Below, in pieces: positions 35,063-44,368 of a stretch of 64,000 nucleotides of DNA (within the stretch, counting starts at the first letter, position 1; each line of letters begins with the position of its first letter). The notes under the pieces are model-generated. The model worked only from the letters and a program-made list of their open reading frames with translations, ran no database searches and had not been told where the DNA came from. The stretch is from SIG603 sp963589785 (lineage in GTDB: Bacteria; Bacillota; Clostridia; Oscillospirales; Acutalibacteraceae): positions 1 to 64,000 of the forward strand of contig CAVAMJ010000006.1 in the NCBI GenBank assembly GCA_963589785.1, in the 5' to 3' direction. A program made the position numbers and the translations under genes.

Positions 35063-36825
35063 TGAAAACAAAAAACAGCACATTTAAGCGAGTTTTACTC
35101 CAAATTCGCCCCTATCTTCCGACAATCATTCTGTTGTTGATTTTCGCCGTTATCAGCGTTTTGTGCACTCTTTATATCCCCGTTCTCATCGGTGATGCAA
35201 TCGATGCTATCGTAGCGGCGGGCAAGGTAGATTTCAGCATAATCATGCCGAAACTTTTAACTTGCCTCACACTCATCGCTATTGCCGCTTTAGCCCAGTG
35301 GCTCATGAATGTATGCGGCAACAGAGTCACTTATAACACCATTAGAGATATGCGTGAAACGGCATTTAAAAAAATCCACCGTCTCCCATTCTCTTACCTC
35401 GATTCTCATGAAACAGGCGACATCGTCTCGAGAATTATTGCCGATGTTGATCAGTTTGCCGACGGCCTTTTAATGGGCTTCTCCCAGCTTTTCACGGGTG
35501 TTGTAACTATCCTCGGCACTATCGGCTTCATGCTCAGCGTCAACCCTTGGATAACTCTTGTTGTTATTCTCATAACTCCGCTTTCTATCGTTGTCGCAAG
35601 ATTCATTGCTAACAAAACCTTCACCATGTTCCGCCTCCAGTCGGAGACACGAGGAAAGCAGACAGCGTTCATCAACGAGATGATCACAAACCAGAAGGTT
35701 GTCCGTGCTTACGGTCACGAGAAAGAAAACATCGAGCACTTCGATGAGATTAACGAGGAACTTCGCAAGCACACACTCAAAGCTACCTTCTTCTCTTCTA
35801 TCACAAACCCGGCAACGAGATTTGTTAACTCGATAGTTTATGCGGCTGTCGCCCTCATCGGCGCACTTCTCGCTATTTCAGGCGGCGGATTTACCGTCGG
35901 TATGCTCTCAGCATTCTTAAGCTATGCAAACCAGTACACAAAGCCGTTCAACGAGATTTCGGGCGTTATCACCGAGCTTCAGAATGCTCTTGCTTGCGCC
36001 GAGCGACTTCTTCAGTTCATCGACAGCGAAGAGCTCTCCGAGGAGCCTAAGCTTCTCCCGGAGCACGAGAAAACCGCAGTCGGTCAGGTTTCTTTCAAGG
36101 ATGTTCACTTCTCCTACACCAAGGATAAGCCGCTCATCGAGGGCTTCAGCCTTGAGGTTCCTGCCGGCAAGCGTGTTGCAATAGTCGGTCCTACGGGATG
36201 CGGAAAGACCACTATGATTAACCTCCTCATGCGCTTCTATGACCCCGATACAGGTTCAATCAGCGTTGACGGAATAGACACAACCACAATGCCGAGACAG
36301 GCACTTCGCCATAACTTCGGAATGGTTCTTCAGGAGACATGGCTAAAAAGCGGAACTATCCTCGATAATATCCGCATGGGTCGCCCTGAAGCAAGCGAAG
36401 AAGAGGTTATTGCGGCGGCAAAGGCTGCTCACGCAGACAGCTTCATCAGACAGCTTCCAAACGGCTACAACACCAAAATCGGCGAGGACGGCGGCAGTCT
36501 CTCAGCAGGTCAGAAACAGCTTCTGTGCATCTCGAGAATCATGCTCACCTTGCCTCCTATGCTCATTCTCGATGAGGCTACCTCCTCCATTGATACAAGA
36601 ACAGAGCTTAGAATTCAGCGTGCATTCGCCAAGCTGATGAAGGGCAGAACAAGCTTCATCGTTGCTCACCGACTTTCCACTATTAAGGAAGCCGACATCA
36701 TACTCGTTATGAAGGACGGTAATATAATCGAACAGGGCAACCACGATTCACTTTTAGCCGCAAACGGCTTCTATGCAGAGCTTTATCGCAGTCAGTTCAC
36801 TGATGAGGATCTCGCAAAAGCATAA
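35062..36825 (+). CDS. ABC exporter half, catalytically competent subunit
   Basis: 587 residues, six membrane helices and an ATPase domain: Walker A GPTGCGKTT, Walker B MLILDEATSSID with the catalytic Glu, and switch His in IVAHRL. Its signature reads LSAGQ rather than LSGGQ; in a heterodimer this faces the degenerate site of its partner. Together with the preceding gene it should form one inner-membrane exporter driven mainly by a single ATP site. No dedicated regulator is adjacent. Confidence 0.92.
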   Translation: MKTKNSTFKRVLLQIRPYLPTIILLLIFAVISVLCTLYIPVLIGDAIDAIVAAGKVDFSIIMPKLLTCLTLIAIAALAQWLMNVCGNRVTYNTIRDMRETAFKKIHRLPFSYLDSHETGDIVSRIIADVDQFADGLLMGFSQLFTGVVTILGTIGFMLSVNPWITLVVILITPLSIVVARFIANKTFTMFRLQSETRGKQTAFINEMITNQKVVRAYGHEKENIEHFDEINEELRKHTLKATFFSSITNPATRFVNSIVYAAVALIGALLAISGGGFTVGMLSAFLSYANQYTKPFNEISGVITELQNALACAERLLQFIDSEELSEEPKLLPEHEKTAVGQVSFKDVHFSYTKDKPLIEGFSLEVPAGKRVAIVGPTGCGKTTMINLLMRFYDPDTGSISVDGIDTTTMPRQALRHNFGMVLQETWLKSGTILDNIRMGRPEASEEEVIAAAKAAHADSFIRQLPNGYNTKIGEDGGSLSAGQKQLLCISRIMLTLPPMLILDEATSSIDTRTELRIQRAFAKLMKGRTSFIVAHRLSTIKEADIILVMKDGNIIEQGNHDSLLAANGFYAELYRSQFTDEDLAKA

Positions 36826-36840
36826 ACATTCAGACATAAC

Positions 36841-36874
36841 AAAAGCAGAGAGCGAAAATCTCTCTGCTTTTTCT
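36841..36874 (+). terminator. Terminator of the ABC exporter operon
   Basis: AAAAGCAGAGAG / CTCTCTGCTTTT followed by T-rich sequence. Confidence 0.85.
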
Positions 36875-36888
36875 TTTTGATTTCTGTT

Positions 36889-37230
36889 TCAAACCTTAGC
36901 CTTAAACATCTCCATGAAGAACATCCCGACGAACGAAAGAGCGATAATGCTCACGAGTATTACCCAGCGCATCAGCTTCTTCTTGCCCGTACTGATAAAT
37001 CTGCACCAAAGCTCTGCGGCAATTGCCGAGAAATAAACGGATAGCACGTCAGTCGGGTCATAGCCCTTCACGCACTTTAAAATAGTGATAGGAAGCATAA
37101 CGACTGTGCAAGCCGCTGTGATTATCGCATATATCTTTGCCTCTGTCAGCGGAGTTTTGCCCATTTCACGGTCAAGCTCAGACTCCAAGCTTACATCGGC
37201 ATCGTCTCTTATAATTTCATTCTGTCTCAT
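36889..37230 (-). CDS. Small membrane protein, resembles DUF6442
   Basis: 113 residues from the ATG at 37230, preceded by GAAGG. The N-terminal 30 residues are charged and cytoplasmic (IIRDDADVSLESELDREMG). Three hydrophobic segments follow (about 33-50, 58-75, 85-104). The layout, an acidic head with three short helices and a basic loop between the second and third, is similar to small uncharacterised Firmicutes membrane proteins (DUF6442-like). It lies between the ABC exporter and secF, transcribed alone. No function can be assigned. Confidence 0.7.
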   Translation of the reverse strand: MRQNEIIRDDADVSLESELDREMGKTPLTEAKIYAIITAACTVVMLPITILKCVKGYDPTDVLSVYFSAIAAELWCRFISTGKKKLMRWVILVSIIALSFVGMFFMEMFKAKV

Positions 37231-37321
37231 AGCATTACCTTCTGTAATATCAATTTTGTGAAGCTTAATCCACACGGGAAATTTTACTTGTTTTTTATTC
37301 TTTTGTCAAATTTGGACATAC

Positions 37322-37352
37322 AAAAAAGCTCCGAAATAAATCGGAGCTTTTA
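37322..37352 (-). terminator. Terminator of the secDF operon
   Basis: AAAAGCTCCGA / TCGGAGCTTTT, T-tract on the minus strand, 17 bp after the secF stop. Confidence 0.9.
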
Positions 37353-37369
37353 AAGTCGTAAGTATTCGA

Positions 37370-38305
37370 TTACTTAGCAGCTGCTTTCTTCTCTGCCTTT
37401 TTCATCTGCCATACGCCGTAAAGCGGAGTAGCGATGAAGAGTGAGGAATAGCAACCGGAAACAACACCTGCCATCATCGGAAGAGCAAAGCTTGAAACTG
37501 TTGTGAGACCGTAAACAAGTGATACGATGTAAACAATCAAAAGAACAGTGAAGGTAGTTGCCGATGTGATGATAGAACGTGAGAATGTTTGGTTAAGAGA
37601 CATATTGATGACGGACGGAAGATCCATCTTCTTGTAAAGTCTCTCGTTCTCTCTGATACGGTCGAAAACAACGATAGTATCGTTAAGTGAGTAACCGATA
37701 ATTGTAAGAATAACAGCGATGAAAATATCGTTGATGTTCATTCTGCATATGACGAAAACGAAATAGCAGATGAGAACGTCATGAACAAGAGCAACAACAG
37801 CTGTCACACCTGCCGCAAGACCACCGATCTTCTTGAATCGAAGAGTGATGTAGATGAGCAGGAAAATAACTGTGATAGCAAAGCATACAAGGCACTTTTG
37901 GAAGAACTTTGTACCCATTGTCGGATCAACGGAGCTGGACTCCTCGACATTAAAGGTTCTGTCTGCGTAAGCGTCGCTTAGTGCCTTAGCTATGCTTGTC
38001 TGCTCGTCAAGTGAGAGAGCCTCGTTGCCGGCAAATGTAACTGTGATCTGGTTTGCACCTGTACCGATAACTGTGTTTGTTGCAACGGAACAGCTTCTGC
38101 CGACTGTGTCCTCAATGATCTTCTGGACTTCCTCCTGCTGAACCTCACCGTCAACGGAATACTTGATTACAGCACCGCCGGCGAACTGAACATCGAGGGT
38201 TGTACCGAAGATAACATTGAAGATGATTCCGAGAACCATAAGTCCGATTGAAATACCGAAGTAAATTTTTCTTTTTCCGAAGAAATCAATGTTAAAAGTT
38301 TTCAT
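37370..38305 (-). CDS. secF: Protein translocase subunit SecF
   Basis: 311 residues, six membrane helices with one large extracytoplasmic loop after the first. Family landmarks: LDVQFAGGAVIKY and the ILTIIGYSLNDTIVVFDRIREN motif of the fourth to fifth helices, needed for proton coupling. With SecD it pulls secreted proteins through SecYEG using the proton gradient. Its start overlaps the secD stop by 1 bp (TAATG). Separate SecD and SecF polypeptides are usual outside Bacillus. Confidence 0.96.
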   Translation of the reverse strand: MKTFNIDFFGKRKIYFGISIGLMVLGIIFNVIFGTTLDVQFAGGAVIKYSVDGEVQQEEVQKIIEDTVGRSCSVATNTVIGTGANQITVTFAGNEALSLDEQTSIAKALSDAYADRTFNVEESSSVDPTMGTKFFQKCLVCFAITVIFLLIYITLRFKKIGGLAAGVTAVVALVHDVLICYFVFVICRMNINDIFIAVILTIIGYSLNDTIVVFDRIRENERLYKKMDLPSVINMSLNQTFSRSIITSATTFTVLLIVYIVSLVYGLTTVSSFALPMMAGVVSGCYSSLFIATPLYGVWQMKKAEKKAAAK

Positions 38306-39717
38306 TACTTTTCTTTACCTCCGTATAACCATTTTTTACGCAGAGGCTTGAAACCTGAGAGCGACTTAATCATAAGTCTTGATGCGGCAATACCCATGAT
38401 GAAGTTACCGATAACACCTACGAGAAGTGTGTAACCGAATGAGTAAATTGAGCCTGTTGTGGACTCGCCGAAAATCTTGGAAAGAATGTTGGACGGGCCG
38501 AAAACGCCGATGAGCATAACAGCAACAATGATGATTGTGATGTTACCGTCGAAAATAGCCCAGAATGAATTCGAGCAGCCCTTCTGAATTGCACCGTCAA
38601 GAGTTTTGCCGTTAGCAAGCTCCTCCTTGATACGGTAAGCTGTGATAACGTTACAGTCAACACCGATACCGATTGAAAGTATCATACCCGCAATACCCGG
38701 AAGGGTCATTGTGAAGGAGTTTGTGAAGCTGAAGTAACCCGAAACAGCGGCAAATGTGAGAGCCATCTGACCCATAAGGCAGAGCACTGCGACAAAGCCG
38801 GGAAGCTTGAACCAAACAATCATAAAGATTGCGATAATCGCAAAGGAGATGAGTCCTGCGAGAACCATTGAATCAAGTGAAGAAAGTCCCATTGTCGGGT
38901 TGATTGTCGAGAAATTGGAAATCTCAAGAGCAAACGGAAGAGCACCGCCCTGAATCTTAGCGGCAAGGTCTGCTGACTCGGTAGCTGTGAAGTCACCTGT
39001 GATGATAGCAGAGCCGTCAGAGATAACAGAGTTAACTGTAGGTGCGGAAATCATAACATCATCCATCCAAATAGAAATTGTCTGGTTGAGATATGTCTCA
39101 GTTGCCTCAGCGAACTTCTTTGTTCCTTCATCGGAGAACTTAAGAGCAACAACATAGCTAAGCTGGCTTGAATCGGAAGAGCTTGAAGTAAGCTCCGATG
39201 TAGCGCTCACAACGTCTGTACCCTCGAGAAGGATTGTTTCTGCGGTATCACCCGTAGGAGTCTGATAAACAGTGTCTCCGTTAGCGTCAACGCTTGTTGA
39301 CTCGTAGCTGTCTCCCGGACGGAATGTGAGAAGTGCTGTCTCGGCAATCTCATTGATAGCCGATTCAGGGTCGAAATTCTCTTCGTCGGAAGCCCAAGGG
39401 AATCTGACGATGATTCTGTTATTGGATGAATCAGTGTAAATCTCGTAGTCTGTGATATTCTTAGAGACCATTCTGTACTCGATGATTGACTTAGCCGACT
39501 CGAGTTCTGCCTCTGTTGCCTTGTAGTCGTTTGCCGGGCTGAATGTAGCCTCGACACCGCCACGAATGTCTATACCCCATCTGATATCGGAAGCACCCTT
39601 GATGTAGGTTGTTTTTGTGTCACCGTTCTGACCGTAAACACCGAAGATAGAAGTATATGTGAGGGCTAGAATAAGGAGAGCAACGATAAAAAACACAGGT
39701 TTTTTTACTCGTTTCAT
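38305..39717 (-). CDS. secD: Protein translocase subunit SecD
   Basis: 470 residues. First membrane helix, then DIRWGIDIRGGVEATF (the D(L/I)xGG motif) and an extracytoplasmic P1 domain. The membrane bundle carries ILSIGIGVDCNVITAYRIKEE. It forms the SecDF complex with the downstream gene. It is the first gene of the pair on the minus strand and is preceded by AATATTTCC-type spacing to the ispH/S1 gene upstream, with a hairpin between (39758-39779). Confidence 0.96.
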   Translation of the reverse strand: MKRVKKPVFFIVALLILALTYTSIFGVYGQNGDTKTTYIKGASDIRWGIDIRGGVEATFSPANDYKATEAELESAKSIIEYRMVSKNITDYEIYTDSSNNRIIVRFPWASDEENFDPESAINEIAETALLTFRPGDSYESTSVDANGDTVYQTPTGDTAETILLEGTDVVSATSELTSSSSDSSQLSYVVALKFSDEGTKKFAEATETYLNQTISIWMDDVMISAPTVNSVISDGSAIITGDFTATESADLAAKIQGGALPFALEISNFSTINPTMGLSSLDSMVLAGLISFAIIAIFMIVWFKLPGFVAVLCLMGQMALTFAAVSGYFSFTNSFTMTLPGIAGMILSIGIGVDCNVITAYRIKEELANGKTLDGAIQKGCSNSFWAIFDGNITIIIVAVMLIGVFGPSNILSKIFGESTTGSIYSFGYTLLVGVIGNFIMGIAASRLMIKSLSGFKPLRKKWLYGGKEK

Positions 39718-39757
39718 TGGAAATATTCCTCCAAATTAATACCTTTAAACTCTAAAA

Positions 39758-39779
39758 CAGGGCGACTTTCGCCACCCTG
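39758..39779 (-). terminator. Hairpin after the ispH/S1 gene
   Basis: CAGGGTGGCGA / TCGCCCTG pairing (minus-strand reading) followed by TTTTAG; a moderate terminator separating the gene from secD. Confidence 0.6.
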
Positions 39780-39803
39780 CCATATTAGTTGAACCGAATT
39801 AAA

Positions 39804-41744
39804 TTATTCAGCCTCGTTCTCGTCCTCAGCCTCGTCCTCAAGGAGAGCTCTGATGGAAAGAGAAACTCTGTGCTTATCAAAGTCGATGTCTGTGATCTTA
39901 ACTGTGACAACCTGTCCTACAGAAAGAACATCCTGCGGCTTCTCGATGCGCTTATCGGAAATCTGAGAAATGTGGATGAGACCGTCGATGCCCGGGATAA
40001 CTGTTGCGAATGCGCCGAACTGTGTCATGTTGACAACCTTAGCGTCGCAAACTGTTCCTACAGGATAGTCTCTGTCAAGGATGAACCAAGGATTGTCCTC
40101 GTCCTTCTTGTAGCCAAGAGAAATTCTCTTGTTCTCCTTGTCGATGCTCTTGATGTAAACCTCAACAGTATCGCCAACGGAAACAGCCTCGCTTGGGTGC
40201 TTGATTCTGTTCCAAGAAAGCTCGGAAATGTGAATCATACCGTCTACGCCGCCGAGATCAACGAATGCGCCGAAGTTTGTGAGGGACTTAACTGTGCCGG
40301 TGAATACCTGACCTTCCTCAGCTGTCTCCCAGAACTTCTCCTCCTGCTCTTTTCTTGCCTCACGGAGAACGGAACGGATAGAACCGACAGCTCTTCTTCT
40401 TGCAGCGTTAACCTCGATGATTCTGTAGTTAACTTCCTGACCCTTGAGAGCTTCGAGATCGTCGCCTCTGTTCTCAGTAGCCTGAGATGCAGGGATGAAA
40501 ACTCTTACTCCGTTGTAGACAACGATTACGCCGCCCTTAACAACGTCAACAACCTTGCCTGTGAGAACCTCGTTGTTATCAAGAACTTCCTGGAGCTCGT
40601 CCCAGCCCTTTCTAGCGTCGAGTCTCTTCTTTGAACATGTGATATATCCGTCAGCATCGTTTGTCTTCATGATGAGTACATCAAACTCATCTCCGACCTT
40701 GCATGCCTCGAGGAGATCTACAGATGGATCAGAAGAGAATTCTTCTGCGGAAATATATCCGGTCTGCTTTCTTCCGACGTCAACAGAAACTTCTGTTTTA
40801 GATACACCGGTGACAACAGCATGTACAATTCCATTTGTATTATAAGTCATTTCCTCCTGTTCAAAGAGTTCAGCGAAACTAAGTTCCTTTTCAGTAATGT
40901 CTGCCATGGTAACTAGTACCTCCTTTATAATGCTAGCCGGCGTTGATGCCCCGGCTGTAATACCAATTGACGCTCCCTCAAAATCCTCATCGATATCCTT
41001 TATCTCATCTGCCGTTTCAATCAGATAAGTTCTCGCATTGCGCGAGCATACATCCTTGAGTTTCCTCGTGTTGGAGCTGTCTCTTCCGCCCACAACGATC
41101 ATAATATCGGATTGTTTGGAAAGAGAATCTGCCTCGGCTTGTCTTTTAGCCGTAGCATTACATATTGTATCAAAAATTAAAGCGTTTGTATATACTTTTT
41201 TAAGAATTTTCTCTGTTTTCTCCCATTCTTTCACGTTAAAAGTGGTCTGAGCACAGAGCAAAACCTCTTTTTCGGAAAATTCAGGGTGATCATTCAGTAA
41301 TTTTTCGAGTTCCTCGGAATTTTTCACCACAAAACAGGCACCCTTCGCGCATCCCGTGATACCCATAACCTCCGGGTGATCGCTGTTTCCGGCGACAATT
41401 ACCGTCTTGTCGCCAGATTCTCTCACCAGCTTGTGGATATTTGTGACGAACGGACAAGTTGCGTCAACATAGTTTATTCCGAGATTTTTGAGCTCGTCTA
41501 TAACATCATCGGAAACTCCGTGACTTCTTATGACAATGGTGCTCCCCTTAGGTGCTTCGCTCGGTGAAGAAATTATCTTCACTCCCCTTGACGAAAGATC
41601 CTCCACAACCTGAGGATTATGGATAATCGGGCCTAAGGTGCATACGCTTCCGCCCTCGTCAACAAGCGAATAGACTCTTTTCACCGCTCTGTCAACGCCA
41701 AAGCAAAAACCCGCTGTTTTTGCAAGTATCGGTTCTTTTCTCAT
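39804..41744 (-). CDS. ispH: IspH-ribosomal protein S1 fusion
   Basis: 646 residues. Residues 1-285 are 4-hydroxy-3-methylbut-2-enyl diphosphate reductase, the last step of the MEP isoprenoid pathway. The three [4Fe-4S] cysteines are in GFCFGVDRAV (Cys14), VDATCPFV and DTICNATAKRQ. Residues about 305-646 hold four S1 RNA-binding domains, the last two with the canonical GTVKSLTNFGAFVDLGGVDGMIHISELS pattern in spirit. This fusion is a known hallmark of Clostridia and serves as their S1 protein. The gene ends a tight cluster with plsC and cmk (4-bp overlap with plsC), linking membrane lipid, nucleotide and translation functions. Confidence 0.96.
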   Translation of the reverse strand: MRKEPILAKTAGFCFGVDRAVKRVYSLVDEGGSVCTLGPIIHNPQVVEDLSSRGVKIISSPSEAPKGSTIVIRSHGVSDDVIDELKNLGINYVDATCPFVTNIHKLVRESGDKTVIVAGNSDHPEVMGITGCAKGACFVVKNSEELEKLLNDHPEFSEKEVLLCAQTTFNVKEWEKTEKILKKVYTNALIFDTICNATAKRQAEADSLSKQSDIMIVVGGRDSSNTRKLKDVCSRNARTYLIETADEIKDIDEDFEGASIGITAGASTPASIIKEVLVTMADITEKELSFAELFEQEEMTYNTNGIVHAVVTGVSKTEVSVDVGRKQTGYISAEEFSSDPSVDLLEACKVGDEFDVLIMKTNDADGYITCSKKRLDARKGWDELQEVLDNNEVLTGKVVDVVKGGVIVVYNGVRVFIPASQATENRGDDLEALKGQEVNYRIIEVNAARRRAVGSIRSVLREARKEQEEKFWETAEEGQVFTGTVKSLTNFGAFVDLGGVDGMIHISELSWNRIKHPSEAVSVGDTVEVYIKSIDKENKRISLGYKKDEDNPWFILDRDYPVGTVCDAKVVNMTQFGAFATVIPGIDGLIHISQISDKRIEKPQDVLSVGQVVTVKITDIDFDKHRVSLSIRALLEDEAEDENEAE

Positions 41745-42430
41745 TTCATATCCTCGATTGCTTCCTCACGAAGTGCGGTTATTTCACTCATGATTTTCTT
41801 TGCGCCACGGCGGAAGTACATGCTTCCCTCTGCCTCGATGCCGAGCTCCTCAAACGGAATGGGCTTTCCGAAATTAACTCTCATCTTGCTTCCCTTGTGC
41901 GGCAAGGTACCGTCAGCACCGATAATCGCACACGGAACTACAGGAACCTTAGTCTTGTAGGCAAGAAGAGAAATTCCCGTTTTAGGCTTTCCGAGAGTAC
42001 CGTCCTTAGAGCGTGTGCCCTCGATGAAAACAGTCACCATTCTGCCGTTATCAAGAAGATCATAGGCATACTGGAGCGCATCGCCGCCGCCCGTTCCTCT
42101 TTCCACGGGGAACGCTCCCGCATAAGTGATTATCCAGCTTACAAGCTTATTTTTGAAAAGCTCTGCCTTAGCCATAAAGTGCATTCCACGCAGTCTCGCA
42201 CAGCCGAGAAACAGCGGGTCGTGAGCCGTAACGTGAGACGAGGCAAGTATAAACGGGCCTGACTCAGGAAGATTTTCCACTCCCATGAATTTAAGTCCCC
42301 AAAGCTTACCGTAAAGCTTCGGCAGTATTACATAAGCGAGACGATAAAGAAAAGGAACCTTTTCTTTTTTGACTTTACCGCTTCTCGTGTAGATTTTTCT
42401 TTGTAATTTTCTTTCTATAACCTTATCCAT
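41741..42430 (-). CDS. plsC: 1-acyl-sn-glycerol-3-phosphate acyltransferase
   Basis: 229 residues. Acyltransferase motifs in order: HVTAHD (the HX4D catalytic box), GAFPVERG, and FIEGTRSKDG (glycerol-phosphate binding). A membrane-associated enzyme that adds the second acyl chain to lysophosphatidic acid, giving phosphatidic acid. It lies between cmk (3-bp gap upstream) and ispH/S1 (4-bp overlap), a common order in Clostridia. Confidence 0.94.
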   Translation of the reverse strand: MDKVIERKLQRKIYTRSGKVKKEKVPFLYRLAYVILPKLYGKLWGLKFMGVENLPESGPFILASSHVTAHDPLFLGCARLRGMHFMAKAELFKNKLVSWIITYAGAFPVERGTGGGDALQYAYDLLDNGRMVTVFIEGTRSKDGTLGKPKTGISLLAYKTKVPVVPCAIIGADGTLPHKGSKMRVNFGKPIPFEELGIEAEGSMYFRRGAKKIMSEITALREEAIEDMK

Positions 42431-42433
42431 AGC

Positions 42434-43108
42434 TTACTCCCCGCAAGAAACCTTTGAATTGATAAGCTCGGTAATTTTAGTTACGACCTCATCAAAGCTC
42501 ATATCCGTGGAATCGACAATAACGGCATCGTCTGCCGCCTTGAGCGGAGAAGTCTCACGGTGAGTATCCTGGTAGTCCCTCTTAATGACATCGGCAAGAA
42601 TTTCCTCATAAACCGCATTTTCACCCTTTGCGATATACTCCTTGTGTCTCCTTCTTGCTCTCTCCTCGGGAGCGGCAGTCAAAAAAACCTTTACCTGAGC
42701 ATTCGGAAGCACAACCGTGCCTATGTCTCTGCCGTCCATTATGACATTATATTTCTCAGCCATGTCCGTCTGAAGTGAGAAGAGAAACTTTCTTACTTCC
42801 GGGATTGCTGATGATTTTGAAGCCATCATGCTGACCTCGGGAGTTCTTATTTTAGCCGAAACGTCCTCGCCACAAAGGTAGACGTGCTGACCGTCCTCCT
42901 CGTGAGAAAGCCCCACCTCAATGCTCGGCAAAGATTCCACCACGCTTTTCGTGTCCTCGGCAGAAATTCCGTTATTGAGAAGGTGAAGTGCAACCGTTCT
43001 GTAAAGTGCACCCGTATCGACATAAATAAAACCTGTTTTCGCAGCGACAGCCTTTGCAACGCTACTTTTACCTGCTCCGGCAGGTCCATCGATTGCTGTT
43101 GCGATCAT
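42434..43108 (-). CDS. cmk: (d)CMP kinase
   Basis: 224 residues. P-loop GPAGAGKSS near residue 8, the VDTGALYRT substrate motif, and MDGRDIGTVVLP in the middle; the lid region is AAPEERARRRHKEY. It phosphorylates CMP and dCMP using ATP. Separated by 24 bp from the flavoprotein gene upstream and by 3 bp from plsC downstream, so it is probably part of one long transcript. Confidence 0.96.
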   Translation of the reverse strand: MIATAIDGPAGAGKSSVAKAVAAKTGFIYVDTGALYRTVALHLLNNGISAEDTKSVVESLPSIEVGLSHEEDGQHVYLCGEDVSAKIRTPEVSMMASKSSAIPEVRKFLFSLQTDMAEKYNVIMDGRDIGTVVLPNAQVKVFLTAAPEERARRRHKEYIAKGENAVYEEILADVIKRDYQDTHRETSPLKAADDAVIVDSTDMSFDEVVTKITELINSKVSCGE

Positions 43109-43132
43109 ATCTATTCTCCAATACTAAAATAT

Positions 43133-44368
43133 TTATGCATTCAATCCTGCAAGTCTGCCCGTACAAAAGGCAATTTGCAGATTAAATCCGCCCGTGTAGG
43201 CATCCACATCCATAACCTCACCGGCAAAATAAAGCCCCGAAACAAGCTTAGATTCCATTGTTTTGGGGTTAATTTCCTTGGTGTTCACTCCGCCGCCCGT
43301 GACGATAGCCTCGTTGAGCGAACGGAAGCCGTTCACGGTAAGTCTGAAATCTCTCAAGGTGTCAAGCAGAGACTTTCTCTGCTCTCTTGTTATGCTGTTG
43401 CACTTCGTCTCAGGCGGAATACTGCTTCTCTCGATGACAACATCGATCATCTTTTGCGGAAGAAGCTCCGAGAGAGAATTTCCGAAATTCTTGTTCTGGT
43501 TCTTCTCCAAATCACGAAGAAGTCTTTTGTCAAGCTGTTCCTCCGAAAGTGCCGGCTTTAGGTTGACAGAAATCACAAATCTTCCGGGTTTCATGTCACG
43601 CATATGTGCGCTCGCCGAAAGGATAACGGGACCGCTCACACCGAAATGTGTGAAAAGCATCTCGCCGAAGTCCTCGTAAATCACCTTGTTTTTCTTTTCG
43701 GTGTCAAAGACCTTAATCTCGGCATTTCTTAAAGAAAGCCCCTGCATTTTGGGGCAATCGTCATCTTGAGTTGTGAGTGCGACAAGTGATGGTGTAATCG
43801 GCTTTGTGGTATGGCCCAAGCTTTCGGCAAATTTATAGCCGTCACCCGTCGAGCCTGTTGCCTTGTAGGAGGCTCCACCCGTTGCTATCAAAACAGAAGC
43901 CGATGAATACTCTCCCGACTGAGCTTTGACGCCCTTAACCGAACCGTCCTCACAAATGACATCGAGAACAGCCTCTTTTTTGAAACGGACTCCTAGATCT
44001 TTGCACCATTTTTCGAGGGCGTTCGCAATATCGTTTGCGTTGTCGCTCTGCGGAAAAACACGGTTTCCTCTCTCTGTTTTCAGCGGTACACCTAAGCCCT
44101 CAAAAAAATCCATGGTGTCCTGCGGAGAAAGAGTGCTCAGCGCACTGTAAAGAAATCTGCCCGAAGCCACGCACGACTTGATAACGGTATCGTTGTCGCA
44201 GTTGTTCGTGACGTTGCATCTTCCCTTGCCTGTTATTCTTAATTTTCTGCCAAGCTTGTCGTTTTTATCAAAAACAAGAACGCTCTTTCCGTTCTCTGCG
44301 GCAGTTCCCGCCGCCATAAGACCGGCGGCACCGCCGCCGATTACTATTAAGTCAAAGCTTTTTGTCAC
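43133..44368 (-). CDS. HI0933/BaiN-family flavoprotein (NAD(P)/FAD-dependent oxidoreductase)
   Basis: 411 residues. The FAD-binding Rossmann motif IVIGGGAAGLMAAG at the N-terminus is followed by KLGRKLRITGKGRCNVTN, diagnostic of this family. Other landmarks are ATGGASYKATGSTGDGYK and, at the end, GLYFAGEVMDVDAYTGGFNLQIA. Members have been called aminoacetone oxidase-like proteins and BaiN (bile-acid reductase); the true reaction in this organism is unknown. It is located upstream of cmk and overlaps the RpiR gene by 4 bp. Confidence 0.93.
   Translation of the reverse strand: MTKSFDLIVIGGGAAGLMAAGTAAENGKSVLVFDKNDKLGRKLRITGKGRCNVTNNCDNDTVIKSCVASGRFLYSALSTLSPQDTMDFFEGLGVPLKTERGNRVFPQSDNANDIANALEKWCKDLGVRFKKEAVLDVICEDGSVKGVKAQSGEYSSASVLIATGGASYKATGSTGDGYKFAESLGHTTKPITPSLVALTTQDDDCPKMQGLSLRNAEIKVFDTEKKNKVIYEDFGEMLFTHFGVSGPVILSASAHMRDMKPGRFVISVNLKPALSEEQLDKRLLRDLEKNQNKNFGNSLSELLPQKMIDVVIERSSIPPETKCNSITREQRKSLLDTLRDFRLTVNGFRSLNEAIVTGGGVNTKEINPKTMESKLVSGLYFAGEVMDVDAYTGGFNLQIAFCTGRLAGLNA

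Noticed and set aside
39789..40634. 281-codon open frame on the plus strand
   Set aside because: It is wholly antisense to the S1 domains of ispH/S1, with no ribosome site and an unfamiliar Leu/Asn-rich product; it reflects codon usage of the real gene.
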